Below are positions 9,701 through 19,400 of a DNA stretch of 64,000 nucleotides, piece by piece. Source of the DNA: Schizophyllum amplum. Taxonomy: Eukaryota > Basidiomycota > Agaricomycetes > Agaricales > Schizophyllaceae. Position numbers and translations under genes: made by a program. How positions within the stretch are numbered: the first letter of the stretch is position 1; each line of letters starts with the position of its first letter. The stretch covers positions 558,001-622,000 of the forward strand of contig VDMD01000003.1 in NCBI GenBank assembly GCA_007026445.1, read 5' to 3'. Below the pieces are notes generated by a model. That model did no database searches, had not been told where the DNA came from, and worked only from the letters and a program-made list of their open reading frames with translations.

Positions 9701-12700
9701 ATGGAGTACGACCACCACAAACAGCCCGTCCTCACCCGCTCCAACTGGGGCTGGTACGAGCCCGAGATCTTGGCCTCACTTCGAGGTGACGGCCTCTATC
9801 GCTACGTGATGGGCACGATCACCGCTCCCTCGCCCGCCGATCCCAGCAAGCTCACCGATTCCGAGTACCGCACGCGCGAGACGTACGAGCAGAACAAGGA
9901 GCGCGCTGCCGGGCGCATCTGGCAGTCGATCCACCCGTCGCTGCGTCAGCAGTTCGAGTCGAAGCAGGACGATGCGCCCGCTCTCTTTGCCGTGCTGAAG
10001 AAGGCGTTCCACCTTCAGGTGCCCGGGACGCGCTTCAGCGCGTTCAACGACCTCGTCAGCATCACCCTCACTGATCCCGAGTCCGCCGCCGCCCTCCCCA
10101 CGCTGCTCGACGAGATCGATCGGCGCATTGCGCGCATGAAGAGCTTGCGCCCCAAGACCGGGTACGACATCGACACGCTGGACAAGGAGCTGTGTACGAT
10201 GGTGGCGATGCGCGCGCTCGCCAACTCGCCCGTTGAGCAGCATCAGTCGCTGTACAACACGCTCATCCTCGACGATCAGCTGAGCTTGGACAAGGTGAAG
10301 GGCGTTGTGGAGCGCGACTTCGCCGCGCGCACCTCGACCTCGGAGCAGGAGACGCTTGCTGCTAACGCCGCGCGCGCGATCGAGTGCTACAACTGCCACG
10401 GTCCGCACACCATCCACAACTGCCCGACCTGGACGCCGGAGTGGAAGGCGAAGCTCGAGCGCGAGGCCGTTGCGCGCGCCGCCAACGCTGGCCAGCTCGT
10501 GTCGAAGAAGCAGCAGAAGAAGCAGCGCAAGGCCGCCGCCGCCGCCGCCTCGCCCGCTACCATCTCCCCTCCCCAGACTGCTGCTGCCGTCGTCACCGTC
10601 GAGTCTGCAGGCAAGGCAAGCGCTCTCACCACCGTCGAGCATGACGCGTGGCTCCGCTCCGAGTCGGCCAACAAGCTGAACACTGATACAGGCGCCTCAT
10701 CACACATGATCGTGCATCGCGGCTGGTTTGTGTCCTACTCGCCGCATCGCGTGCCGATCCGCCTCGCCAACGGCACCATCATCTGGTCGGAGGGGATAGG
10801 GTCTGTCGAGTTCAAGCCGAAGCTGGGGAACGAGGAGGGGGCGAGCTTGATATTCCACGATGTGCTTCATGTGCCGCTGCTTACGTCGAATCTACTCTCC
10901 ATCTACCATCTCACTGTGCGCAAGGGGTACGAGATCCACACCAAGGGGCGCCAGGTGACGTTCTACCGCGGCGGGGTCCTTGTCTGCACTGCGACGGTCG
11001 ACGAGACGAACACGGGCTATCTTGACGGTCGCGTCGTTGTGCCACGGACTCAGCAGCAGGCCGCGCGTGCGTCAGCTACGACGCTGCCGCTGGACATGGC
11101 GCTCTGGCATCGCCGCTTCGCGCATATCAACCAGGGGGACATCACGCGGCTGCGGGACAGTAAGCTGGTGCGTGGGATGCGCCTCGAGTCACGCAGGGCG
11201 CCGGACCCGATCTGCGAGCCATGCATCATGGGGAAGCAGAAGCGGAAGGCAGTTCCGCGCGGACCGGGAGAGAGAGCGACGCGCGCACTTCAGTTGGTTC
11301 ACACCGACTTGAAGGGGCCTATGCCGGTCGCGTCGCCTGAGGGCTACCGTTACTGGATGACCTTCATTGACGACGCGTTCCGATGGCGCACTGTGGTGTA
11401 TCTGAAGAAGAAGAGTGAGGCCTTCGATGCGATACGCCATTGGATTGCAGCAGTGGAGGCGGAGACGGGCGAGAAGCTGAGGGTGATGCGCTGCGATGCC
11501 GGGGGCGAGTACATCTCGAACGCTATGAAGCGTTTCGCAGCGGAGAACGGGTGGCGTCTCGAGACAACAGAGCCAGATGAGCCGCATCAGAACGGTGTTG
11601 CAGAGCGTGCTAATCTGACCATAGCGAACGCGGCGACCGCTATGCTCTGGGAGTCGAAGCTGCCGCCATCGTTCTGGGTGCACGCCGTGTCGTCGTTCAA
11701 CCACGTCGATAACCGCGCCCCGACCTCCGCTCTACCGCCTGATCAAACGCCCTTCATCGCCTGGAAGAAGAAGAAGCCGGACGTCTCCTACTTTCGCACA
11801 TTTGGCTGTCTCGCCTACGTGCTGGTGAAGAAGTCGAAGCGCAAGGCACTGCAGCCGCACTCGCAGAAGTGCATCTTCGTCGGGTACCCGCCCGGTACGA
11901 AGGCCTGGCGCTTCTGGAACCCGGCCACTAAGCAGTTCATCATCTCCTCGCATGCGCAGTTTGACGAGCGCTACATGCCAGGAAACTCTACAAAGAGTAT
12001 AAACCTGATTACCCAGACGCTTCGGGACAGAGGTGAGGAGCCTGACTTGCGTGCTGATGAGGATGCAGCAGATCACGGGGGTGATGATACACCGTCGCCG
12101 TCTGCGAGTCTGCCAGATGACGACGGTGATGATGATCTGCCGCCTCCTGCGCCGCGTCCGCCCACGCCACCGCATCCGCCTACGCCGCCGCCGCCGCCTG
12201 CGCCACCGCGCACGCCGCCGCGTCCATCGCCTTCAGCTGGGCCGAGTACGCCACCGCGTTCATCCAAGTCCGCACCTGTGCCGCCCTCTGCGCCGCAGAA
12301 GAAGTCCGCTTACTGGTCGCCTGCGACTACTATGGCCGAGCAGCGAGGACGCGCTGGACCGTCTAGGCGTGCACCGGACCTGGCGCCTCCCAACACCGGT
12401 CACTTGCCGCACTGGGCGATGCCTAAGCAGCCAGTGGCCGAGCAGCAGACGCGTACGCTTCCGCCTCGCCGCGCCGTCACTAATCGCGATCTGTCAGAGA
12501 GCGCGCTGCAGCAGAACGCGCCAGTCCAGCGCAGGCAGCCCAGTCGCTCGCGTTCGCGCCAGCCAGCTGCAGAGCCGGAGAGAGAGCAGGAGTCGTCATC
12601 GGACGAGTTGCGTTTACCGGCGCAGCTCGAGCCGATCGAGTCGGAGTCGGAGGATGCGCACAGTGGCGAGTCACCGCAGATTGAGGGGTCTAGCGATGAC

Positions 12701-14452
12701 GAGCTGCTGCTGCAGGACGAGAGCGCGTTGCCGGGGGTGCCGGAGCAGGCGATGCAGGCCGGGCTGGAGTTTGTCTGGGATGAGACGCGCACAGAGGAGT
12801 GGACGGTGCAGCAGGGGCTCGACTACGCTTACCAGTGTGTAGCGGAGGCGAACGGGGCGAGCGAGGGTGATGGGGAGCCAAAGACGTTTGCAGAGGCGCT
12901 GCGACGTGGAGATCGAGAGCAGTGGGTGGAGGCCGCATTTGCAGAGATGCAGGCGCTGGCGGACAACGGGACCTTTGAGCTAGTCGAGCTGCCGAGGGGA
13001 GCTCGCGCCATTGGTAGCCGGTGGGTGTTCAAAGTGAAGCGCAACGCTGACGGTTCTATCGAGCGCTACAAGGCGCGCTGCGTCGCTCAGGGCTTCACTC
13101 AGCGTCCCGGCTTCGAGTACACCGAGATGTTCGCGCCTACGCCGAAGTGGTCCGCCATCCGCGCTATCCTCGCCCTTGCCGCCATCAAGGACCTCGTCTT
13201 GCTGTCCGTCGACATCTCGAACGCTTTCCTCAACGGCCCGCTGCAGGAGACGGTCTACATGAAGCAGCCGCCCGGATTCGAGATGCGCAGCAAGGACTAC
13301 GTCTGGCGCCTGAAGAAGTCGCTGTATGGGTTGAAGCAGGCGAGTCATGTCTGGCACGAGACGCTGAACAAGGTGCTGTGCGGGATGGGCTTCGCCCGGA
13401 TCGTATGCGAGCACAGCGTCTGGGTGTACGGCCGCGGTGACGACCGCATCATCGTGCCCGTCTTTGTGGATGACATGACCATTGGCGCCAGGACGGAGGA
13501 CGCAGCGCAGGGGATCATCGAGGAGCTGAAGCGCCACTTCAAGTTGCGCGAGTTGGGACCCACCAACTGGCTGCTAGGTGTCGAGATCCAGCGCGAGCGC
13601 TCTCAGCGCAAGCTCTCGCTCTCTCAGCGCCAGTACGCCCTCGACATCCTCCAGCGCTACGGCATGCAGGACTGCGGTACCGTCATCACGCCTCTTGATC
13701 CGTCTGTGAAGCTATCCGCTGATGACGCTCCCAAGACGCCCGAGGAGCACGAGTTGATGGCTACCAAGGGCCGGGACTACGCCTCTGCAGTAGGCGCCAT
13801 TGCTTACCTCGCCATCGCCACTCGCCCTGATCTCGCCTACCCCGTCTCCGTCCTAGCGCGGCATTGCGCCAAACCGGGTCCCAAACACGTCACTGCTCTG
13901 CAGCGCGTGTTCCGCTACATCAAGGGGACGCTTGATCACAAGCTGACCTACGATGGGACGCTGGTTGGGCCGCGCTCGGAGCCGTTCTACACCTATACCG
14001 ACGCAGATCACGGCGGTAATCCGGACAACGGCAGGTCGACGAGTGGGCTGATCGTCATGATGGCAGGCGGCGCTGTCTCCTGGTCGTCGAAGCTGCAGAC
14101 GGTGGTCGCGCTATCGACGACTGAGGCGGAGTACATCGCAGCAGTCTCTGCAGGGCAGGAGATGCTGTGGATGCGCAACTTCCTGACCGAGCTGGGCTAC
14201 CCGGTCAAGGACGCGCCATCAACGCTCTACATCGACAACAACTCGGCGCTGCAGGTGGCGAAGAACCCGGAGCATCACGGACGGATGAAGCACCTCGACC
14301 TCCGCTTCTACTGGCTGCGCGATGAGGTGCGGAAGGGCTCGGTGCGTCTTGTGCATCTGGACACGGTGGACATGCCTGCGGACATGATGACGAATGCACT
14401 GGCGCGCAATAAGCTGCAGCACATGGTGGGGCTGACTGGATTGGTACGCTAG
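9701..14452 (+). CDS. Copia-1 gag-pol polyprotein
   Basis: A 1583-residue open frame with every expected domain in Ty1/copia order. The gag part (about 1-300) has a UBN2-like region and a zinc knuckle CYNCHGPHTIHNC, which has one residue fewer than usual between the second cysteine and the histidine. An aspartic protease follows (TDTGASSHM, about 328), then the GAG-pre-integrase His/Cys region (ALWHRRFAH...CEPCIMGKQ). The integrase core has HTDLKG, RCDAGGEY and NGVAERAN, with 35 residues between the second Asp and the Glu. After a Pro/Ser/Asp-rich linker come the reverse transcriptase (VDISNAFLNG, YGLKQASHVW, FVDDM) and RNase H (DADHGG, STTEAEY, IDNNSAL). The first ATG after the leader was taken as start. 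There is no internal stop or frameshift. Confidence 0.93.
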   Translation: MEYDHHKQPVLTRSNWGWYEPEILASLRGDGLYRYVMGTITAPSPADPSKLTDSEYRTRETYEQNKERAAGRIWQSIHPSLRQQFESKQDDAPALFAVLKKAFHLQVPGTRFSAFNDLVSITLTDPESAAALPTLLDEIDRRIARMKSLRPKTGYDIDTLDKELCTMVAMRALANSPVEQHQSLYNTLILDDQLSLDKVKGVVERDFAARTSTSEQETLAANAARAIECYNCHGPHTIHNCPTWTPEWKAKLEREAVARAANAGQLVSKKQQKKQRKAAAAAASPATISPPQTAAAVVTVESAGKASALTTVEHDAWLRSESANKLNTDTGASSHMIVHRGWFVSYSPHRVPIRLANGTIIWSEGIGSVEFKPKLGNEEGASLIFHDVLHVPLLTSNLLSIYHLTVRKGYEIHTKGRQVTFYRGGVLVCTATVDETNTGYLDGRVVVPRTQQQAARASATTLPLDMALWHRRFAHINQGDITRLRDSKLVRGMRLESRRAPDPICEPCIMGKQKRKAVPRGPGERATRALQLVHTDLKGPMPVASPEGYRYWMTFIDDAFRWRTVVYLKKKSEAFDAIRHWIAAVEAETGEKLRVMRCDAGGEYISNAMKRFAAENGWRLETTEPDEPHQNGVAERANLTIANAATAMLWESKLPPSFWVHAVSSFNHVDNRAPTSALPPDQTPFIAWKKKKPDVSYFRTFGCLAYVLVKKSKRKALQPHSQKCIFVGYPPGTKAWRFWNPATKQFIISSHAQFDERYMPGNSTKSINLITQTLRDRGEEPDLRADEDAADHGGDDTPSPSASLPDDDGDDDLPPPAPRPPTPPHPPTPPPPPAPPRTPPRPSPSAGPSTPPRSSKSAPVPPSAPQKKSAYWSPATTMAEQRGRAGPSRRAPDLAPPNTGHLPHWAMPKQPVAEQQTRTLPPRRAVTNRDLSESALQQNAPVQRRQPSRSRSRQPAAEPEREQESSSDELRLPAQLEPIESESEDAHSGESPQIEGSSDDELLLQDESALPGVPEQAMQAGLEFVWDETRTEEWTVQQGLDYAYQCVAEANGASEGDGEPKTFAEALRRGDREQWVEAAFAEMQALADNGTFELVELPRGARAIGSRWVFKVKRNADGSIERYKARCVAQGFTQRPGFEYTEMFAPTPKWSAIRAILALAAIKDLVLLSVDISNAFLNGPLQETVYMKQPPGFEMRSKDYVWRLKKSLYGLKQASHVWHETLNKVLCGMGFARIVCEHSVWVYGRGDDRIIVPVFVDDMTIGARTEDAAQGIIEELKRHFKLRELGPTNWLLGVEIQRERSQRKLSLSQRQYALDILQRYGMQDCGTVITPLDPSVKLSADDAPKTPEEHELMATKGRDYASAVGAIAYLAIATRPDLAYPVSVLARHCAKPGPKHVTALQRVFRYIKGTLDHKLTYDGTLVGPRSEPFYTYTDADHGGNPDNGRSTSGLIVMMAGGAVSWSSKLQTVVALSTTEAEYIAAVSAGQEMLWMRNFLTELGYPVKDAPSTLYIDNNSALQVAKNPEHHGRMKHLDLRFYWLRDEVRKGSVRLVHLDTVDMPADMMTNALARNKLQHMVGLTGLVR

Positions 14453-14473
14453 GCGTGCTGGATCACGGGGGTG

Positions 14474-14754
14474 TGTTGGAAGGGGTGACCGAGCACGTCT
14501 CGCGTTATCCCTGGTTTTGGTATATCTTCGCGTTTTTCCGATCACGTGACCGTGTCTATCTCACATGACCCACCCGACTGTATAGTACACCGGCAAATGC
14601 CGAGACTCGTCGCTCCTAGAGCGGACACAACCAAGTCTCTATCACTGACTTGGTTGCTACCGCTCTAGGTGCGTAGCTACACGTTTTACTTGCTTGAATA
14701 TATCACTGACTTGGTTGCTACCGCTCTAGTTGACTTAGTTCTGCGCTGTGAACA
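14474..14754 (+). repeat. Copia-1 3' LTR
   Basis: 281 bp, about 98% identical to 9115-9395. It is followed by 59 bp of GC-rich sequence of no clear origin before the next LTR at 14814. Confidence 0.93.
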
Positions 14755-14813
14755 GCGCGGGGATGAGCCGGGCACGCGACGCGAGCCGCCCGCCGCGCGC
14801 TGCCTAATAAGGC

Positions 14814-16053
14814 TGTTGGGATTGGTGTTCTAGCACGCTCTCGTGCTTATGGTATTTTCCTCCGATTTTCCCTGATTTTTCCCATGCCTCTATCGCTACT
14901 TATGCGCGCACTACGCCTTACGCTGTGCGCCACATATTCCGCTTAGTCATCGGCATTTCCCGGTCTTTCTGCCTAGAGCGGCCGCATCCAAGTCTCTCTT
15001 TGGGGAGGCATAACTGCCGCTCACGGATCTGTGTTTGGCTGTGATTGTCTAAAGCTTCTCTCCGCCTAGGGCTTGAAGTCATCTATCTCCTCCTGCCACG
15101 CACCCCCTGTCGTGCTGCTGAGCACATATACACTATGCAGGGGTTATTGTCTTTCATCAATTCGGGCAGAATGTTGAGATTCGGACGGGAAGGATAGATT
15201 TACTGTTGGCGCGTACAAAGTATATGGCATAGAATATTATCAAAGCCATATCTCAAAATTTTGCCCGAATCGTTGTTGAAGAACATCTTCTAGAGCACGA
15301 AAGTGAAGGCCGCTTGCCGATAGCTTGCGCGCTCCTGGAGGAGATGTAAATTGAATGAAATTCACCCGAAAGTGCGAATATCTGTCACGCTCCCCCTCAT
15401 TTGGACGCGTCTGTCACAATCGCAGCGTGTGACACGACGCGCCGAGCTCTCCTGGAGCATCTTGCGTACGCCCTCACTCCCAGAGGACACCTGGCGTGGC
15501 GCGTGAACGCAGCATAGTAACCCTGAGACATGTCTGAGCAGCGGCCAACATTGGTTTTGGTGCTGTATCACCCTTGCCTACGCTCTGCTTCTAAGAAATT
15601 GTCTGACATGTTTGTTCTCTCATGAGAGGTGCGCTCTCAGGGGTTAATATATAGTTGCACTGTACTGACTCCTCTAGGACCTGTTACTAGCTCTCTATTG
15701 GTGGCGTACGGTCAACCTAAGGCGTTGGGCACCACCTAGCGCTGTTGTCGGCAAGTGCCGAGAGGCCCGTTGGTTATGGACGGCTGTGGATCTCACTGAC
15801 AGCGACGAATTATGGTCTAAGAATCTGTACTTTGCTCTACAAGGTCCATAAAAGGCCATTGGTATTTTTTTCAGCCTCTACGGGGCCCACAACATGTCCA
15901 GCAGAGCAGCTTGACTCGGCTTCAGGATTTCTGTGGCTGTGCGCTTAGTCAGCCGCCGATCACCTTTGGGCAGTTCTGCCTCCCCACTCTCTTTATCTCT
16001 GACTTGTGTGCTGTCGCTCTAGTGTGTCTGAGTCCTCTGTTCTACCTCGGATA
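14814..16053 (+). mobile_element. Copia-2-type LTR in + orientation, split by a DNA element
   Basis: Positions 14814-15000 match the TGTTGGG half of the copia-2 LTR and 15994-16053 match its CGGATA end. The two halves are separated by an inserted element. The rejoined LTR is about 247 bp, 61 bp shorter than the 308 bp copies, because only one of the two internal GCTCTAG-ending blocks is present. It abuts an inverted LTR at 16054. Confidence 0.8.
15001..15986. mobile_element. Non-autonomous DNA transposon (986 bp) with 18 bp TIRs and 7 bp TSD
   Basis: The ends are inverted repeats, TGGGGAGGCA(T/G)AACTGCC, matching at 17 of 18 positions. The host LTR sequence CTCTCTT is present on both sides (14994-15000 and 15987-15993), a perfect 7 bp duplication. 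The interior has only short ORFs (for example 15745-15948) with no transposase motif. The superfamily is uncertain: hAT elements make 8 bp duplications, and here seven bases match exactly. Confidence 0.8.
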
Positions 16054-16241
16054 AAAGAGAGACTTGGATGCGGCCGCTCTAGGCAGACAGACCGGGAAAT
16101 GCCGATGACTAAGCGAAATATGTGGCGCACAGTGTAAGGCGTAGTGCGCGCATAAGTAGCGATAACGGCATGGGAAAAATCAGGGAAAATCGGAGAAAAA
16201 TACCATAAGCACGAGAGCGTGCTAGAACACCAATCCCAACA
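16054..16241 (-). repeat. Copia-2 3' LTR, truncated
   Basis: Matches the inner 188 bp of the 308 bp LTR (TGTTGGG end intact at 16241). The distal part is missing where it meets the opposite-facing LTR. Confidence 0.85.
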
Positions 16242-16307
16242 CACCCCCTTGATCTAGCACGCCCACCTAGCGCACTAGACCAGTCAGCCCCACCATATGC
16301 TGCAGCT

Positions 16308-16439
16308 GTTGTGACTAGGTCGGTACCACTAACCACTACGCCAAAAGGGCGATATGTCCAGCTTGGCTGGACTACCGGACCGACGTATATATGCATATTA
16401 CTGGTCTCACTGGACAACCAATGTCACACTTCATGACAG
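16308..16439 (-). repeat. 132 bp insertion with 5 bp TSD and a tRNA A-box-like segment
   Basis: The insertion interrupts the last codons of copia-2 pol and is flanked by CAGCT at 16303-16307 and 16440-16444. On the minus strand it ends with GGCGTAGTGGTTAGTGG, which resembles a tRNA D-arm/A-box, but no B-box follows. It may be a SINE fragment or a tRNA-derived scrap. Confidence 0.45.
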
Positions 16440-19400
16440 CAGCTTGACCCGGCCCAAAGCCTTGGTCAGCATGTCAGCTGGCATGTCCTCCGTGGCCAGA
16501 TGGACAAGACGGATCGACCCCTTGTGCACCTCGTCGCGCAGCCAGTAGAAGCGCAGGTCCAGATGCTTCATGCGCCCATGATGCTCTGGATTGCGCGCGA
16601 CCTGCAGGGCGGAGTTGTTGTCGATGTAGAGCGTGGAGGGCGCGTCCTTGACCGAGTAGCCCAACTCGGTGAGGAAGTGGCGCATCCACAACATCTCCTG
16701 CCCGGCAGACACGGCTGCAACGTACTCGGCCTCTGTGGTAGAGAGCGCAACAATGGTCTGCAGCTTGCTCGCCCAAGAGACTGGTGCACCCGCCATCATG
16801 ACGATGTGCCCGCTGGTAGACCTGCCGTTGTCTGGGTTCCCGCCATGATCCGCGTCCGTGTAGGTGTAGAACAGCTCCGAGCGCGCGCCAACGGCGTTGC
16901 CATCGTAGGTCAGCTTGATATCAAGCGTGCCCTTGGTGTAGCGGAAGACGCGCTGCAGCGCCTGCCAGTGCTTGCGTCCAGGATGGCGTAGGCGAGGTCA
17001 GGACGAGTGGCGATGGCGAGCCAGGCAACGGCGCCAACGGCAGAGACGTACTCTGCAGAGCGAGAGGACATGTAGTCAATGTCCTCTGGCGTCTTGGGAG
17101 CGTCATCAGCGGTCAGCTTCACAGCCTGATCGAGCGGAGAGACAACGGGTTTGCAGTCAGCCATACCGTAGCGCTCAAGGATGTCGACGCAGTACTGGCG
17201 CTGGGAGAGCAAGAGCTTGCGCTGCGAGCGCTCGCGCTGGATCTCGACGCCTAGGAGCCACGAGGTAGGACCGAGCTCGCGCAGCTTGAAGTGCTTCTTC
17301 AGCTCTTCAATGATCTCCTGCGCCTGCGCGTCCGTCTTGGCTGCAATCGTCATGTCATCAACAAAGACAGGAATGACGATGCGCGCCTCATCGCGTCCAA
17401 ACACCCACACGCTGTGGTCGCAGAGGATGCGCGTGAAACCCATGTCGCACAGCACCTTGTTCAGTGTCTCATGCCAAACATGACTCGCCTGCTTCAGCCC
17501 GTAAAGCGACTTCTTGAGGCGCCAGACGTAGTCCTTGTTGCGCATCTCGAAGCCGGGCGGTTGGCGCATGTAGATCTCCTCGTCAAGCCAGCCGTTCAGG
17601 AACGCGTTGCTGATGTCGACCGAGTAGAGGACGAGGTCTTCAATGGCGGCGAGGGCGAGGATAGCGCGGATAGCGGACCACTTGGGCGTGGGGGCGAAAG
17701 TCTCGGTGTACTCGAAGCCGGGGCGCTGCGCGAAGCCCTGAGCGACGCAGCGCGCCTTGTAGCGCTCGATAGAACCATCAGCCTTACGCTTCACCTTGAA
17801 CACCCACCGACTGCCAATAGCGCGCGCACCGGGCGGGAGCTGGACGAGCTCGAACGTGCCGTTGTCAATCAGCGCCTGCATCTCGTCAAACGCAGCGTCG
17901 ATCCACTTCGACCGGTCGGGGCGGCGCAGCGCCTCTGCAAACGTCCTAGGCTCGGTCTGCTGCGCATCTGCTGGGACAACGGACGAGTAAGCGTAATCCA
18001 GGCCCTGCTCGACTGACCACTGCTCCTCCTGCACTCCATCAAAGACGTAGTCGAGTCCGGCCTGCATGGCATGCTCCCCGGGCACGGCGGTGTCGTCCTT
18101 CAACAGCAGTTCATCGTCACTGCCGCTCCCGGAGTCATGCTCGACAGGGGGCGTCTCCTTCTCCATCTCCTGCTCCTGCTCCTTCTCCTCTACCTCCTCT
18201 ATACTCGCTTGAAGCGGCGCATAGCGGTTGGGCGACACAACGGGTGGACCGCTAGCCCAACGGCTAGGCGGTGGTGGTGCGGGTGGCCGCATAGCGCGCT
18301 CCTGCAATGCGCGCTCGCTCATGTTGAAGCGTGGCGCGCTCTGGCGCACTGGGCGCGATGGGCCTGCAAACGGGTCGGTCGGCGGTCGCGGCGGCTCTGC
18401 CAGCCACTCGGGCACCTCCCCGCGATTAGGCGGTGCCTCAGGCGAAGGCGGGCGACGGCGCGTAGCTCGCTGCTGCATCTGCTCCTGCTCTTTCTGCCGG
18501 CCGCGCTGAAGCAGCAGGCTGGGTGGTCCAACACGTACAGAACGTGGAGCCTGAGGTGCGGGCACAGGCGCGCTAGGCGGTGTGGTAGGCGGCTCGACCG
18601 TAGGCGCGCGAGGCGGCGAACTGGGCGGCGGGGTCTGCAACTGCGGAGCGGGAGGAGCGGGCTGACCGGATGGGGGAGGCGGCAGATCATAGACAGCGTC
18701 ATCATCGCTATCGTCAGACTCGCGATTAGGAGGCGATTCCCCATCACCCCCTTGATCTGCGGCATCCCCAAAGTCCGGTGGTCCCTCACCTCTGTCCAGG
18801 AGCGACGCGGTAATCAAGTTTATACTCTTGGTAGAGTTCCCCGGCATGTAGCGCTCGTCAAAGACGGCGTGCGAGGAGATGAGCGTCTTCTGGGTTGCCG
18901 GGTTCCAGAAGAGCCAGGCCTTGGTGCCGGGCGGGTAGCCGATGAAGATGCACTTTTGCGAGTGCGGCTCAAGCGCGCGCCGGTGCCGCTTCTTCACTAG
19001 GACGTAGGCGAGGCAGCCAAAGACGCGGAAGTACGAGACATCCGGCTTCTTGCGCTTCCAGCCGATGTAGGGTGTCTTGTCCTGTGGTAGCGAGGACGTA
19101 GGGGCGCGGTTGTCGACGTGGTTGAAGGCGGAGACAGCGTGCGCCCAGAACGAAGGCGGCAGCTTCGCTTCCCACAGCATCGAGCTGGCCGCGTTCGCTA
19201 GAGTCAGATTAGCTCGCTCTGCAACGCCGTTCTGATGCGGCTCATCTGGCTCAGTGAACTCGAGTCGCCACCCCTCACGACGCGCCTGCTCCAACATCGC
19301 CTTGGTGATGTACTCGCCACCGGCATCACAGCGCATCACCTCCAATCGCTCTCCTGTCTCAATCTCTGCAGCCGCCTTGAACGCACAAATAGCGGCCCAA

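Larger units (their letters stand above)
9115..14754 (+). mobile_element. Copia-1: full-length Ty1/copia LTR retrotransposon (5.6 kb)
   Basis: Two 281 bp direct LTRs (9115-9395 and 14474-14754) bound a primer-binding site, a leader, one uninterrupted gag-pol frame and a G-rich polypurine tract (ACGGGGGTG) directly before the 3' LTR. The LTRs run from TGTTGGAAGG to GCTGTGAACA and differ at about six positions, roughly 98% identical, mostly C/T or G/A changes. The bases next to the two ends (GATGC and GCGCG) do not match, so there is no target duplication. The element may have recombined or moved by an unusual route. It could still encode all of its own functions. Confidence 0.93.

Noticed and set aside
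9776..10642. Minus-strand 288-codon frame inside copia-1
   Set aside because: It is the antisense shadow of the gag-pol frame in GC-rich coding sequence.
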